From Ulva prolifera (taxonomy: Eukaryota; Chlorophyta; Ulvophyceae; Ulvales; Ulvaceae): a stretch of 64,000 nucleotides of DNA. A model generated the notes under the pieces. That model had not been told where the DNA came from. It did no database searches and saw only the letters and a list, made by a program, of their open reading frames with translations. The DNA lies in contig CM041198.1 of assembly GCA_023078555.1 (NCBI GenBank), positions 5,532,354 through 5,596,353 of the forward strand, written 5' to 3'. Shown here in pieces: positions 21,289-32,078 of this stretch (its first letter is position 1; each line of letters starts with the position of its first letter). Both the position numbers and the translations under genes were made by a program.

Positions 21289-21513
21289 GTGGGGACGGGG
21301 CCCAGCTGTATGTCAACAAGCAGCACGGGGTCACGATATGGGGGATCCGCCTGCTTGACCTGCCGCCCCATCTCTCAAGTACCAATGTGGCCTGGACTCC
21401 CCTTGGAGTGGTGGAGGGTCCATCCGAACCGACTTGCATGGCCACCATTCTGGAGTCCGTGGTAGCGTTCTTCACGAAGCATGATCCGGGTGCGAACTCA
21501 ACTTGCCTGCCTG
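21289..21513 (+). CDS. Transposase exon (AQLYVNKQHGVTIWGIRLLDLP), copy A
   Basis: Reads GDGAQLYVNKQHGVTIW, GIRLLDLPPHLSSTNVAWTPL, GVVEGPSEPTCMATILESVVAFF. The pattern of a hydrophobic strand, then PLGVVEGP and a helix, resembles the segment of TNP2-like transposases before the GD(I/L)P motif. It ends in phase 1 at a donor GT at 21514. Confidence 0.6.
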
Positions 21514-21589
21514 GTCACTGCCAGGTTACGTGTATAGTCCCCTATCACGTAGTGTATGGCCCCGGCATCATGTAATGGCTTGAATGTAG
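21514..21589 (+). other. Predicted 76-bp intron
   Basis: Donor GTCACT at 21514 and acceptor GAATGTAG at 21589. Splicing joins G and GA to a Gly codon and continues the frame TPGKKALEITLPGVE without a stop. Confidence 0.55.
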
Positions 21590-21790
21590 GAACCCCGGGC
21601 AAGAAAGCACTCGAAATCACACTGCCGGGTGTCGAGAAGCTGCACGTGTGGCCGGTGCTGTGCTGTGTGGAGGGGGATATCCCATGGCTGGAGAAACTTA
21701 CCAACCGCATCGGCCACACGGCGAAGAGGGCATGTTTCAGATGTGTCCAAAACGGCGTATGGGATGGCTCCGCCAAGACTGTCAGATACG
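21590..21790 (+). CDS. Transposase exon with GDIPW and C-x2-C segment, copy A
   Basis: Reads TPGKKALEITLPGVEKLHVW, PVLCCVEGDIPWLEKLTNRIGHTAKRACFRCVQ. The arrangement P-L/C-GD(I/L)P, then a Gly-His helix and CxxC, is a hallmark stretch of CACTA/TNP2-type transposases. The next segment (PLHQPVPCYVDGPLKGKSLTPEEE, 21895-21975) follows a likely intron ending at CAATGCAG near 21886, but the frame across it does not join cleanly. Confidence 0.6.
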
Positions 21791-22534
21791 TGGTGGTCAC
21801 TGTCGATCGCAAACCCTATCCAGCTAGTCCTGCCTTACGTACCTGTCCTGCTTACAACTGCTATCATGCATGCCACGACAATGCAGGTGGATGGGACACC
21901 ATTTCCCTCTGCATCAGCCCGTGCCCTGCTATGTCGACGGGCCTCTGAAAGGGAAATCACTCACCCCGGAGGAGGAGGCGGCATCTTCAGCGGTAAACCC
22001 CCGGATGGTGCCTGGGAGTGTACAACCAGACACTGGTGGCAACCCGCCGCGGACCGCGTGGGCGCAGCCGCAACATGTGCAGCCCTGTTCTTGAGAGTCA
22101 GACAACCGCTTGAAGTACTCGGCAGCAGAGATCCTGGCCAGGAGCCGAAAGGGCGGCAAGATTGCTACTAACGTGCAACTCTATTTACAGTGTCATCAAC
22201 TGCCATCTGTGCACATTTGATGACTACTCCCCGGCCCCCGCTGTGCGCCACATCACATCATGCCAGCCCCTTCGACCCCGGATAAGAACCGTTGGTGATA
22301 CGGCTCTTTTCCTGTGGTGACCCCGGCCGCGCCCATGGTTGTGCAGGTCCACGCACCAACCTTAAAACGCTATTGCGACCGGAAGACGCCGGAGTCCAGA
22401 GCCAAGCTCGCCAAAGATGAGTACAAGCTATTGGAGGATGAAAGGGTCCCCGCTCTTCAGTCTCCTCTCCTACTTCAAGTACGAGCACCCCCCGCCTGCT
22501 GCTCCCTGCATCGCCCAAGTGCCTGGAATTTAGT

Positions 22535-23239
22535 ATGAAACACCTTTGGCGTTGCAGTCCCTGTCATTTCGTCCGGCTCGGAGTTGCGCACGTGTTTCTG
22601 CTCGGTGTGCTCATGGACTTCAGGAACCAGTGGCTCCCTCCCCTGGGCCGGAAGAAGTCCAAGAAGGCGCCATTGAAGGGCCTCCGGGCCCTGTTCCGAC
22701 TACCAGAGGATGTCGTCAAGGCGATCGCTGCCAGAGCGCCCCACATCATGCAGACATATATTTTCGAGAAGGTGTACACCGACATCACCAAGTGCGCAGT
22801 CTCCTCGCCTGCATGCCCTGCTCGCGTACAAGGCTGCGTCAGTTGTCGGTCGGTTAATTGGACACGGGAAACATTGGCACTCTTGTTGACGCAGATCGTC
22901 TGAATCATGGTCACTGTATGTGCAGGCACCGCAATCGCTGGCTCATGGAGGACTGGCTGGCCTTCACCGAGACATTCTCGCTGTACCTCATGTACGATCT
23001 CCCCTGGAAAGCCTCCGAGACACGCATACGACGAGTGTTTGAGCAGATGTGGGGACTCCTGCGAGCAGGGGCCCTCTACTTTCTCAAGTATGAAGAGGGG
23101 CAGCACACACCGGCCCGAATCACGGAAGAACAGCGGTTGATGCTGTAGTACGCCAAACTGGCGGAAGAGACATATGAGGGCGCTGCTCTCAGCACGTACA
23201 AGCTGCATCTGGCATCTTGTCACCTTCCGGATCAGGTGA
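22535..23239 (+). pseudogene. Transposase C-terminal half with a nonsense codon, copy A
   Basis: The block HVFLLGVLMDFRNQWLPPLGRKK (22585-22660) matches the conserved D.(M/V)H..LLGV.K helix region of TNP2-like proteins. Then come IMQTYIFEKVYTDITK and, after an acceptor TATGTGCAG at 22925, RNRWLMEDWLAFTETFSLYLMYDLPW and FEQMWGLLRAGALYFLKYEEG. A TAG at 23146-23148 interrupts the frame, which otherwise continues YAKLAEETYEGAALSTYKLHLASCHLPDQ to a donor GTGAGG at 23236. The copy is therefore probably inactive. Confidence 0.6.
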
Positions 23240-23261
23240 GGTGCTGCGGTGCATCCTTCTT

Positions 23262-23739
23262 CAGTCTTGAATTCTGGATTGAGCGGATGGTCCAGCTCCT
23301 GAAGAGACTGATCAAATATTGATCGACTCGTTGCCCTGAACAAGTATACGTGAACGATGAATTGCTGCGCCGCACATGTATGCGGCTGATGCATGATGCA
23401 GCTTCTCTGCCTGCTGCCATGACCTCTCTGTCGGATGCCATAGCAACGGAGAAGCGCCGGCGGGCACGAACTCGCAATGGAAGATCCGCTGGCAGGGAGC
23501 AGTCAATTGACAGCGACCGGATCACCGGCAGGGTTGTCGGGGTGGGCAGGGCCCTTGCCCAGTCTGAGTCTGCAGAGGTTCCCCCCCTTGACTTCGCGGG
23601 AGAGGAGTTGACCGGTTTGCCGTACCTCCTCTTCCATCAGGATTCCTTACAGGACGAGGGCTGGTCGACTCACAGTCGCCGGGGGGTTGGTTATGCATGT
23701 CGGGTTATGCACATATATACTCAATTGTTTGCCATGTAG
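23262..23739 (+). CDS. Transposase C-terminal exon(s), copy A
   Basis: After an acceptor TTCTTCAG the reading LEFWIERMVQLLKRLIKY (23265-23320) resembles the E-R-..-(L/V)K segment near the end of CACTA-type transposases. The frame at 23350-23739 then gives a basic linker (TEKRRRARTRNGRSAG) and DFAGEELTGLPYLLFHQDSL before a stop. Exon joins here are uncertain. Confidence 0.4.
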
Positions 23740-23865
23740 GGCGCACAAACATCAAGGGAAGATAGGCCACAAAGGCTCAAGGTAAGAAGAGTTCAGCAAG
23801 GGTGAACAAAGACACCACGGCTGCAGCTCAAGCTAATCCGCAGCCCCGCGTCTGTGCACTGGTAC

Positions 23866-24272
<407 letters not shown>

Positions 24273-24289
24273 CACAAACATAGTGAGTA

Positions 24290-25806
24290 TGAGAAGACAT
24301 GTGCAGTTTACAGGCCAATGTCGGACAAATGCTTGAACTTATCTCCTACGTCAAGCCTAGCGACCATGTGTACTGCTTTCCATCGGTTAGGCATGCAGAG
24401 CCCCGTGGTGGGGACCCGTTGCACAAATCCTGCAGAGGAGGGATCATTGGCATGTGATGACCCATTGTGCCAAGCTATACTCCGCATGTTCCGCCATTGC
24501 CCCCAAGTGGAAGACGTTCAGCCTGGCGACAAGGGCACGAAAGAGAAACATGTTCGTGAGTTGGGTTGGCAAAAGATTCATGCCAAGCAATTTGTGCCCC
24601 GCAACGCCCTCATTGGCTACTTCTTCTATGTATGCCCCTGCGGTGCGCTCCAACAGACCCCGTGTAGCACTCCTGATCCAGCCGGTAGCATATGTACAAC
24701 ATTGACTCACAACTACACCATACAAAATTAACTCTTGCATGATCCTCCCTTCCGCAGGCGTAATAGAGGGTTACTATCCCCAAGAGTGCCCCGAGAACTA
24801 TACATCCAATTTGGAATTCCTTGACACGAAGTTATTCCCCATGGACACCCCCCATGCACAACCAGATTTCTTGTTTTATGACAGAGCCTGCTTTCTAGCA
24901 GCCTGCTTCGGAAAGAGCTTGCAGAAATTTTCCCATAGGTGGTCAGGTTTGCAGTGGAGGGTAGACCGCTTCCACTTTCTAGGGCACTCTGCCTCCGATC
25001 GCCATTGTCGGTTTGTTCCAACTCCGTGTATATTGCACATGCTCGCCTTGAACGTGTACAACGGTTGGGTGCATCGTGCAGGGAAAATTGCAATGCTTTT
25101 GAACCAAGGGGAAACCACGGGATTGTGCACATACTTGACAGCCATGACATAGAGCCAAACTCCAAGCGGGACTCCGCTTGCGATGGTCCTCGCAGATCTC
25201 GTGCTGGATTCAGAGTACGAAAGGAGACCGTCGGTCAAACCAAGTCGAAGGTGCGGCACATGCCCCCTGCGCTTGTTCCTATTAAATCCACTGATATACA
25301 ACTAGTGTGCAGGCAATATCACCACTACAACCCCCCCATGTCCTGCCCATCTCGCAACCACTGGTGTGCATGTTCTGCTGGCATCCTTCAGCAAGAACCA
25401 TTGGACGAGTGTTTGTGGGTTTGAGCCATCTGTATACATGCAGGTTGAGATCCGAGAGTTCATACGGCCCAAGAAGATACAAAGATTAGGTGAAACTGCA
25501 CATTATGGGGCAGCCACAGCGGTTGGTGAGCCTCTACCGCAGCTGGAAGAACGGGAGGAGTGGATCCAAGCTGTGATTGGGGTTCACACAGAAATTGCTG
25601 AACAGACTTTCAAGGAGTTGCGTGCTAGCAGCCCTACCTTGCGAATGATGGGAGTCTGGTCTTCAAGACTCCTCCTTGCATTCCGTGTGCACTGGCTGAA
25701 TGTACGAACATGCCGGCGGCAACAGGCTATCGTTGCAGTCAATGGTCCAATTGCAAGCAGATGGCAGCCGTGCTCTACCCTTGGGCCAACATTGCATTTT
25801 ATTTAA
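24290..25806 (+). pseudogene. KDZ-like transposase remnant
   Basis: Open segments at 24302-24731, 24739-25150 and 25440-25806 give, in order, a Cys-rich block (VCPCGAL), GVIEGYYPQECPENYTSN, FLFYDRACFLAACFGKS, VDRFHFLGHSASDRHC, and near the end EIAEQTFKELRASSPTLRMM, then LLLAFRVHWLN. A YD.AC followed by VD.FHF.GH..D..C and a terminal EQTF...L..M...HWLN is the pattern of KDZ/Kyakuja-Dileera-Zisupton-like transposases with Cys-cluster domains. Frameshifts or introns separate the parts; one acceptor (ATACATGCAG) precedes 25441. The assignment is from memory of motif layout, so treat it as tentative. Confidence 0.45.
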
Positions 25807-26935
25807 CAGTGTTCCACACATGGACTGCGAAAATTCAAGCAAGGAATCTCAGTGTCAAGTTGCTACGCTGTCGACTTAGCTACAATAACAACACGTGCAT
25901 CCAGCATAAATGAAGTGGACTTGACTCATGTGTCACAAAAGTCACCCCACCACCGATACCCAATCAGCATGATAGCTTCGAGGATGAGCCGCTGCGTAGA
26001 TCGATTACATAGGAGAAGCTAGATGCATGGCTGTAGCGACTCGGCACCTTGGCTACAGGCGATACTGTGACAGGTGCCCATACTTGGGACCTCTAGTACC
26101 CTGCGCCCATATTGACTAACACCAGCTTATGCCATATGATATCATCGGCGCATACAACCACTCGCCCAGGCCACTGGCGGGCCTGGGGGCGCGGAACAGT
26201 GGCCTCCGTGGTGCACGACACTTCATGCCCATACCAAGGCAGGGCCGTCACAGCCACAGTGAGTCCACCAAAGGTTGCCTGCGACCTGCAGTTGAATCAA
26301 CTGTTATTCAAGCTGCACACATGTACAGTGGCCAGGCGTCTGGCTTCACCAACTTGCTGGGTCGGTGAGCTGGAGGAACGTAGATAGGCAGGCAGGGGCA
26401 TCGCAGGCGTCAACAGTTGCTTCTAATTACATTTCATTTGTACTGGTTGATTCGCCAAGCGCGACAGGCATCACGCTCCGTACGCCGGCAACACAGCGAC
26501 CATGACTACCGAGCGGACAGGCAGAACATCGATCTTGGTACACGCCACTGTACGAAACAAGTCTAATAACACTCTGGAAACTACAGTTGCATTGGCCAGC
26601 CGTGAGACGAAGTCGCATACCTTTAGCCAGACATTGCTGCACCGCAAAATCCTGGCCGAGGGTTAACCTCGGATGCTCCACTGCAGCGAAGCAGCATGTA
26701 TGCGTATCATTTGATAAATAAGCTTACATTCGATCGGCTAGATCCAGCTTGCGCCATACAAGGCCTCGCCAGCTACTTTCCACCATCAAATTAGTAGCCT
26801 ACAGAAGGCAGAGCCGCTATACGCTGGCGAACACCGCATTTAGGACAAACAATACAATACGAAGTTGCTCGCGAGCTGGCCGGGGCCCTGGCGCTTCGTG
26901 CGCGGCTCGCCAGATCTGCCCAAAAGACCCCCCAC
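25807..26935. other. No gene recognised
   Basis: Short ORFs only. The last 100 bases become GC-rich and lead into the antisense remnant of copy IV, whose outer limit is unclear. Confidence 0.45.
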
Positions 26936-26939
26936 AGGC

Positions 26940-27076
26940 ACGCCTAATGCACGCGACACCCACCACGCCCAGGAGACCCACCACCGGCGCATCAAAAGAC
27001 ACAGATCCGCAGACCGCCAAGCACACACCCACACACCCACACACCCACAAACCCGAACCCACACACGCACGCACAG
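26940..27076 (-). mobile_element. Copy IV 3' UTR, outer part (detached by copy II)
   Basis: The reverse complement reads GTGTGTGCTTGGCGGTCTGCGGATCTGTGTC, in pieces, as in the A-type 3' UTRs at 56141-56185 and 56401-56440. It therefore continues the copy IV 3' UTR that stops at 32079. The 16-mer ACACACGCACGCACAG at 27061-27076 is the left target duplication of copy II. Beyond 26940 the similarity fades and the expected GTAAC end of copy IV is not identifiable. Confidence 0.7.
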
Positions 27077-27329
27077 GCTTTTCTGTCGGGTGACCATCTT
27101 CGTTTGCTGTGGACGTGTGAGTCGCTCCGCTATTCGCGCGTTCCGGTTCTGGGTCTGGCATTTCTCGAACCGCAAACTTAGAACGTAATTTTTGTCAAAC
27201 ACTGTCGTAGCGTGTCGCAACGGCTTTCTTCTCGCGTTGCGAGCCAAGGGCAGCTACTGCGCAGCCTTTGGAGCAGCCGCGCGACGACCACCCCATGTCG
27301 GCCCGGTCTCTGCCTTGCGTGCCTATCAC

Positions 27330-27396
27330 AGTGTATAAATAATAACTTCATCTTCTTTTTGTCCTCGACAGCGGGGCCAGGAACCAGTTCCTGGCC
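27330..27396 (+). promoter_or_regulatory. 5' UTR TATA-like word and hairpin of copy II
   Basis: AGTGTATAAAT (TATA-like core 27334-27340) lies 30-odd bases before GTCCTCGACAGCGGGG. The hairpin arms GGCCAGGAAC (27375-27384) and GTTCCTGGCC (27387-27396) follow. Copies III and V have the same layout with different arm sequences. The word could serve as a promoter or the hairpin as an RNA structure; both are inference. Confidence 0.55.
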
Positions 27397-27480
27397 TCAT
27401 ACTTTCTGTGGGTGCGGTTGCACCAGGCGAATCCCGCCACCTTGCCCAGACAACGTGCCTCCACGGATGCTAGAGCGGAA

Positions 27481-28338
27481 ATGCCACAAATTTCGAAGCA
27501 TTCGTCGAGAAGGCGGACGCCGGAGGCCGTACTGCCGTGCCCAGTCTGCGACCGGGAACACAAGAAAGGGCGACTAGGCGCGCACTGCCGTGCACAGCAT
27601 CCCGGCCACGAGTACACACCTGAGCAGCTACGGCTACACAATTGGAAGCCGTGTCCATATTGTCACGTGCCGTTCTCTGAGTACAATGGGGCAATCGAAA
27701 AGCACGTGGCTCACTGCCACTCTGCCCCGACACCTCTACAGCATCGCAGCAGAAGCAGAGAACAGCTGATCCCCCAACACCCGCAGCCCGCACCGAGTTC
27801 CTCACCAGCTGCGCCCCAAACACAGAGCGCGCAGGAGGACCGTTACCGCCACGAGCCGCCGCATGCGGACGACGCCTTGGTGCACCGAGCGTCGCGCTGC
27901 GACCAGGGCGCGCGGGACACAGACCCGCAGTGCCCCGGGGCTACGAGCGGTGACGGAGGCACCACTGGGCCGCTGGAACAGCCGGCTGCCCGCTCCGACA
28001 TGGTCCTAGCATCGCATGATGTGCACCAGTGGACCGCGGGCAGCTCGGCTGACGGCCATTCCCCCTCAGGTGACGTCCCGTTACCAGGATCCCTCACCGA
28101 TGCCACAATGCTTGAGGACAGCCTGCTTGAGCTGCACAGTGACCCTGCTTCCGGCACTCACTTGGCCCCAGCACAACACAGACTGGGAGGCACGCGTGGG
28201 TCACCGGAGCCCGCACGCATGGCGGTTGACACCCATGCATTGTGGCACACGCAAGGCGGACAGTCGCCGCAACAGGCCGACCCCGCCGCCCCCGCGCTAT
28301 CAGACCCCAGGCTGCAGAGTGACTGCTCGGCTGCGTGA
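27481..28338 (+). pseudogene. Copy II polyprotein, N-terminal zinc-finger part
   Basis: The ATG at 27481 (MPQISKHSSRRRTPEAVLPC) corresponds to the start of copy III at 39299 and lies next to the first finger. Fingers: CPVCDREHKKGRLGAHCRAQH (CX2CX11HX4H) and CPYCHVPFSEYNGAIEKHVAHC (CX2C...HX3C), nucleic-acid binding modules as in R2/NeSL-type elements. A low-complexity linker follows. Relative to copies III and V about 120 codons are missing near 28318 (SDPRLQS then RLRELKS), and the deletion shifts the frame, so this segment ends at a stop at 28338. Confidence 0.85.
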
Positions 28339-30349
28339 GTTGAAATCTCACCGCCGCGAAGCGATGACCCTGGGGGAAGCTGCGAACCTTGATCCGGGTC
28401 GCACCCCCACACCAGCCGTCGCGGACATGGCTCTGGCGGATCGCATGTATCGCCATTGCTGCAACGGTAACACGAGCAACGCCGCGCGCTGCTTGCACCA
28501 GGACCCCATGATGGATGTTGACGATGGCACCGTCAGGCAGCTCCAGGATCTGCACCCACGCGCGCCGCCGCTTGCGGGCACCGCTGAGCCCGCCGCGACG
28601 CCGCCAGCACAGATCGGAGCTGAGCAGTTTGAGGCTATTCTGCGCAACCTGAAGCGCGGAAAAGCCGCAGGGCCGAGCGGGTGGACGTATGAACACATCC
28701 GCTGCGCTGGCCTCCACGACGAGCGCGCAGGGGAGGCTATCCGGCGGTACATCAACCTCATCCTTGCACGGCGGATTCCCCACTCAGAGACCCTGCTCGC
28801 GTCCCGCCTGATTGCCCTTGAAAAGCCGTCGGGGGCCCCGCGGCCTATCGCGATCGGCGAGATCTTCATTCGACTGGCCAGCATCTGCGCCCTGGCATGT
28901 GTGCCGGACGCCGGCGCTCTGCTGGCCCCCCTTCAGATCGGCGTCGGCATCCAAGGTGGCGCCGAAATCCCTGGGCATGCCCTGCGGCCAGATTTCGCTG
29001 ACCCTGCCACGGTCACGGTTTCCACAGACCTCCAGAACGCCTTCAATGAGATGTCCTGGGAGACGATGAGGACGCAGCTTGCGGAGACTCTGCCACAGCT
29101 CCTGCCGTACTTCCACACCTTGTACGGGCGGGGCAGCCCGCTGGTCGCCGTGCGACCGGACGGCACCACAGCGGAGCTGCGCAGCGAATCGGGGGTGAGA
29201 CAGGGCGACCCCCTGGGCCCGCTCCTGTTCGCGCTCGCCTACCTCCCCACCCTGAAGGAAGCACACGGGCTTGCCCCCAATGCCCTGGTCACGTCGTGCC
29301 ACGATGATACGTATGTGCAGGGCGACGCGGAGAGCGTCGTGGCGGCTGCGAATGCCATCCTCTCGCGGCACAAGTGCAACCGCGCAAAAACAGTCGTGTA
29401 CTGCGCGGACCCTGAGAAGGCGCGCCATGTGGCGGCGCAGCTGCGGGCCTCGGTGGCTCCGGAGGGGCTCCTTGTGTGCGGCACCCCGCTTGGCACACAG
29501 GCATTTGCCGACGCCCACGTGCGGCAGCGCTGCCAGCGGACTGTGGAGCTCATCGACAAGCTTGTGGGACCGCCGCTGCAGTCCCAGTCGAAGTGGGAGG
29601 TCCTGTTCCACTGCCTGCAGAATCGGGAGGCGCATTTCCTCCGGAACACGCCGTGGACTGCACTCCGGGAACACCTGCCAGCTGTAGAAGAGGCTACGCT
29701 GCGTGGCCTTTGCAGCATTATCAGCGAGTCCTATTTGACCCCGGCACAGGCCGAGCAGGCCATCCTGCCTCACCGCCACGGCGGAATGGGGCTCCGGCAC
29801 TACTGCGAGGATGTCGCGGATGCGGCGCGCATGTCATCCGCCGCGCTGGCTCAATGCGCCCTCGCCGACGGTGTCGAGCGCGGCCTGCCGTTCCGGGGCG
29901 GCGCAGCCGTCGAGATGCAGCAAGTGCTCGACAGACTCCGTCTGACATGGAGTGTATCCTTCCCAGAGATCGCCAACAGTCCCGCAGGCGCAGCGAACTG
30001 GGCAGTTGACGAATCGGCAAAGGTGCGGCTGACCCAACTGCAGCGCGCGCTCGCCCGGGCAGAGGCTGACGGGCGCAAAGCTGCGGTCTTCCAGGCGCTG
30101 CTCGTGGCCACGAATGGCCGCTCCGGCCAGATTGCAGCAGGGGCTCAGGCGACGATGGCCCGCCTGCGCAGCTGCATGGGCGCCATCGCGTCGGCGTGGC
30201 TCATGGCGCTCCCGGGCCCCGTCACGGGCCTGTCCGACATGGAGTTCGGCGTATGCGCCCGCTTGAGGCTGGGCGAGGCCCTGCTGCCGAGCCTGAGCGA
30301 CGACGGTGATTGCCCCTATGGCCGCAGCGGGGAGTCCGGCACCCACTAA
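28319..30349 (+). pseudogene. Copy II polyprotein, reverse transcriptase part
   Basis: The frame resumes at RLRELKSHRREAMTLGEAANLDPGR, in parts. It includes EQFEAILRNLKRGKAAGPSGWTYEH, the RPIAIGEIFIRLASICAL fingers, motif A STDLQNAFNEMS, motif B GVRQGDPLGPLLFAL and motif C VTSCHDDTYVQG. It then passes through the thumb/linker to the knuckle CPYGRSGESGTH, where TAA at 30347-30349 replaces the Ser codon found in copies I, III and V. The second knuckle Cys is also changed (CPYG for CPCG). The unusual CHDD is kept. Confidence 0.88.
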
Positions 30350-31518
30350 CTGGTCTGTAAGTCGCTGTGGGGGACTGTGATCGCCCGCCACAAGTGGAGG
30401 CGTGGCGCCGCGTCATCGCGCGCAGCGGCATCGCCTCCGCGGTGGAACCGCACCTGAGCAGACTCCCGCATGGCCTCGGCCGTGGCCTCCCCGCACGCCC
30501 GGCAGCAATCCGCACGTCACCATCCACCACACCCTCACCCGCTCAGGCCTCGGCCGCGCCCTCAACCTCTCATGGCGCCCAGGCTCTGCCCTCCATCTTC
30601 CCTGTGGCTGCTCCCGTATGCACTGCCGACGCCGATGCCGCGGTCCTCGGCGCTGTCGTTCTCGGCGCCGCTGCGATCCGCGCGCAGTCGCCCCGCGCCC
30701 ACGACGCGGCCGACCCCTGGCCAGCTCTCCCTGCAACAGCTCAGCCTGTCTCCGACACCTCCCCTGCCTCGGCCGCGCCCGCTCCCTCCCATGGCGCCCA
30801 GGCTCCCCCTCCTGTCACGTACGCAGCTGCTGTCTCCGCCTCGGGGTGGGCTACCTGTGTCACGCCTGCCCCCGACGCTGGCCCGACCCCCACCCCGGCT
30901 GAGCCCGGAGCGGCGCCGCCAGCGGCGCCGGCGGCGGCGGGCGACGAGCATGACGCCCCTGACCCTCACCGGCCTCTGGCGGCCGGGCAGCGTTCGCGGC
31001 GATCGGACAACGCCCGGAGTGCCCCTTCAGCTCCTCCTCCCCGGTCGCGCAGAGGCGTTCAGCGCGGTGACATTATCGCGTTCTTCCCTGGCTCGCCGGT
31101 GATTGGCGACGTGTGCGTGTCTCACCCGCTGGCTGGCTCGAATGTCCGCTCCGCGGCAGCCTGTGACGGCGCCGCCGCGGCGCAGTCCGACCAGCGCAAG
31201 CGCGACAAATACGGCCGGGCGGGCTCCGGCGCATTCAGCCTGGTGCCACTCTCTCACGAGACATATGGGAGGATTGGCCCAGCCGCGTTCGCCTTCCTGA
31301 ACCGGCTTGCCGACCTTGCTGCAGGTTCGGGCGCCGCCTCCCGGCGGCTTTTTTTGGAGAATGCGATGCGCGACCTGTCCACGACGCTGTGCCGCGCGGT
31401 GGCTCGGCAGGTGCACGCCGCTGCCCCGCTGATGGCGCGTCATGCGGGCAAGGCTGTTTTGACGGGGCTGGCAGTCCCGTCCGATGACCTCACGCCGCTC
31501 ACAGGCCACCCGGCCTGA
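30350..31518 (+). pseudogene. Copy II polyprotein, RLE endonuclease part
   Basis: After the nonsense codon the frame reads LVCKSLWGTVIARHK. A small deletion near 30392 then shifts it, and the endonuclease continues in another frame from VEAWRRVIARSGIASAVEPHLS. A Pro/Ala linker leads to RGDIIAFFPGSPVIGDVCVSHPLAG, in parts, then KRDKYG, VPLSHETYGRIGPAAFAFLNRLADL and the terminal LTGHPA stop at 31516-31518. The PD-(D/E)XK-like residues (RGDI, GDVCV, K..KYG) are all present, but the copy cannot make a full polyprotein. Confidence 0.85.
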
Positions 31519-32078
31519 GTGGCGCTGCGCGCCCGCCCGGGCTGCGTGGTGGGCAGTCACCGCTGCGTGCGCGCTCGCAGCCTCGTCCGCTTTGTTGTGA
31601 TGGCGGCTTAGGCGTGCTGCGTTTCTCTGGTGTCGTCCCCGTGCGCCTGCTTGTGGCCCGGCGTTGTGACATAGCCGGGTAGTTTGGGCGGGCTGGGCTG
31701 GACTTTGGGGGTTACGGGTGTGGGTTTGTGGGCGGGCGGGTTGGTGTGCGAGGGCTGGGCTTGGGGGGTTGCGCTGGGGGAGGCGGGGGCCTCCCCGGGT
31801 TGGGGGTTTTTGTTGCGGTCTCGCTATTTGTTTGCTGGGCGGCCTTGGCGGCTTGTGCTTCCGGGTCTCGTGCGCCTAGCTGGAGGGCTGGGTGTGGGCG
31901 TGTGGGTGTTGGCGTGCGTGTGGCTGTGTGGCTGTGTGGCTGTGTGGCTGTGTCCGGCGCGGGTGCTACCGTTGCGTGGGTGTTTTGGTGTGCGCTTCAT
32001 GTGGCTTGCTGCGTGGTGTGCGGTTCCCCTGGTTCTTGCTTGCGGTGCTACCTGCCTCGCTTCCTTTGTCCTTGTAAC
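31519..32078 (+). other. 3' UTR of copy II
   Basis: About 560 bp of G/T-rich DNA with (GTGTGGCT)-like iterations near 31915-31955. It ends GCTTCCTTTGTCCTTGTAAC. The last 15 bases match the 3' termini of fragment G (56542) and copy III (56283). The shared terminus is presumably what the endonuclease/RT recognises. Confidence 0.75.

Larger units (their letters stand above)
17240..23740 (+). mobile_element. CACTA-like DNA transposon, copy A, with divergent genes
   Basis: The layout is subterminal palindromic repeats (17377-17534), a minus-strand gene (18568 to about 17560), a bidirectional intergenic region, and a plus-strand multi-exon transposase (19404-23739). The same modules in the same relative order and strands, inverted as a block, occur at 59640-63390 (copy B), so the two genes belong to one element. 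The exact termini are not resolved. Two solo copia LTRs lie inside. Confidence 0.65.
27077..32078 (+). mobile_element. Family-1 RLE retrotransposon, copy II (full length, degraded ORF)
   Basis: The element starts GCTTTTCTGTCGGGTGACC at 27077 and ends CTTTGTCCTTGTAAC at 32078. An exact 16-bp target duplication ACACACGCACGCACAG occurs at 27061-27076 and 32079-32094. Its 3' UTR differs from the copy I/V and copy III/IV types, so it is a third subfamily. It is inserted antisense into the GT-rich 3' UTR of copy IV. The ORF is broken by an internal deletion, a nonsense codon and a small deletion. Confidence 0.9.

Noticed and set aside
26749..27093. A 114-aa plus-strand ORF rich in Thr, His and Pro
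   Set aside because: Its second half is translation of the AC-rich antisense 3' UTR of copy IV.
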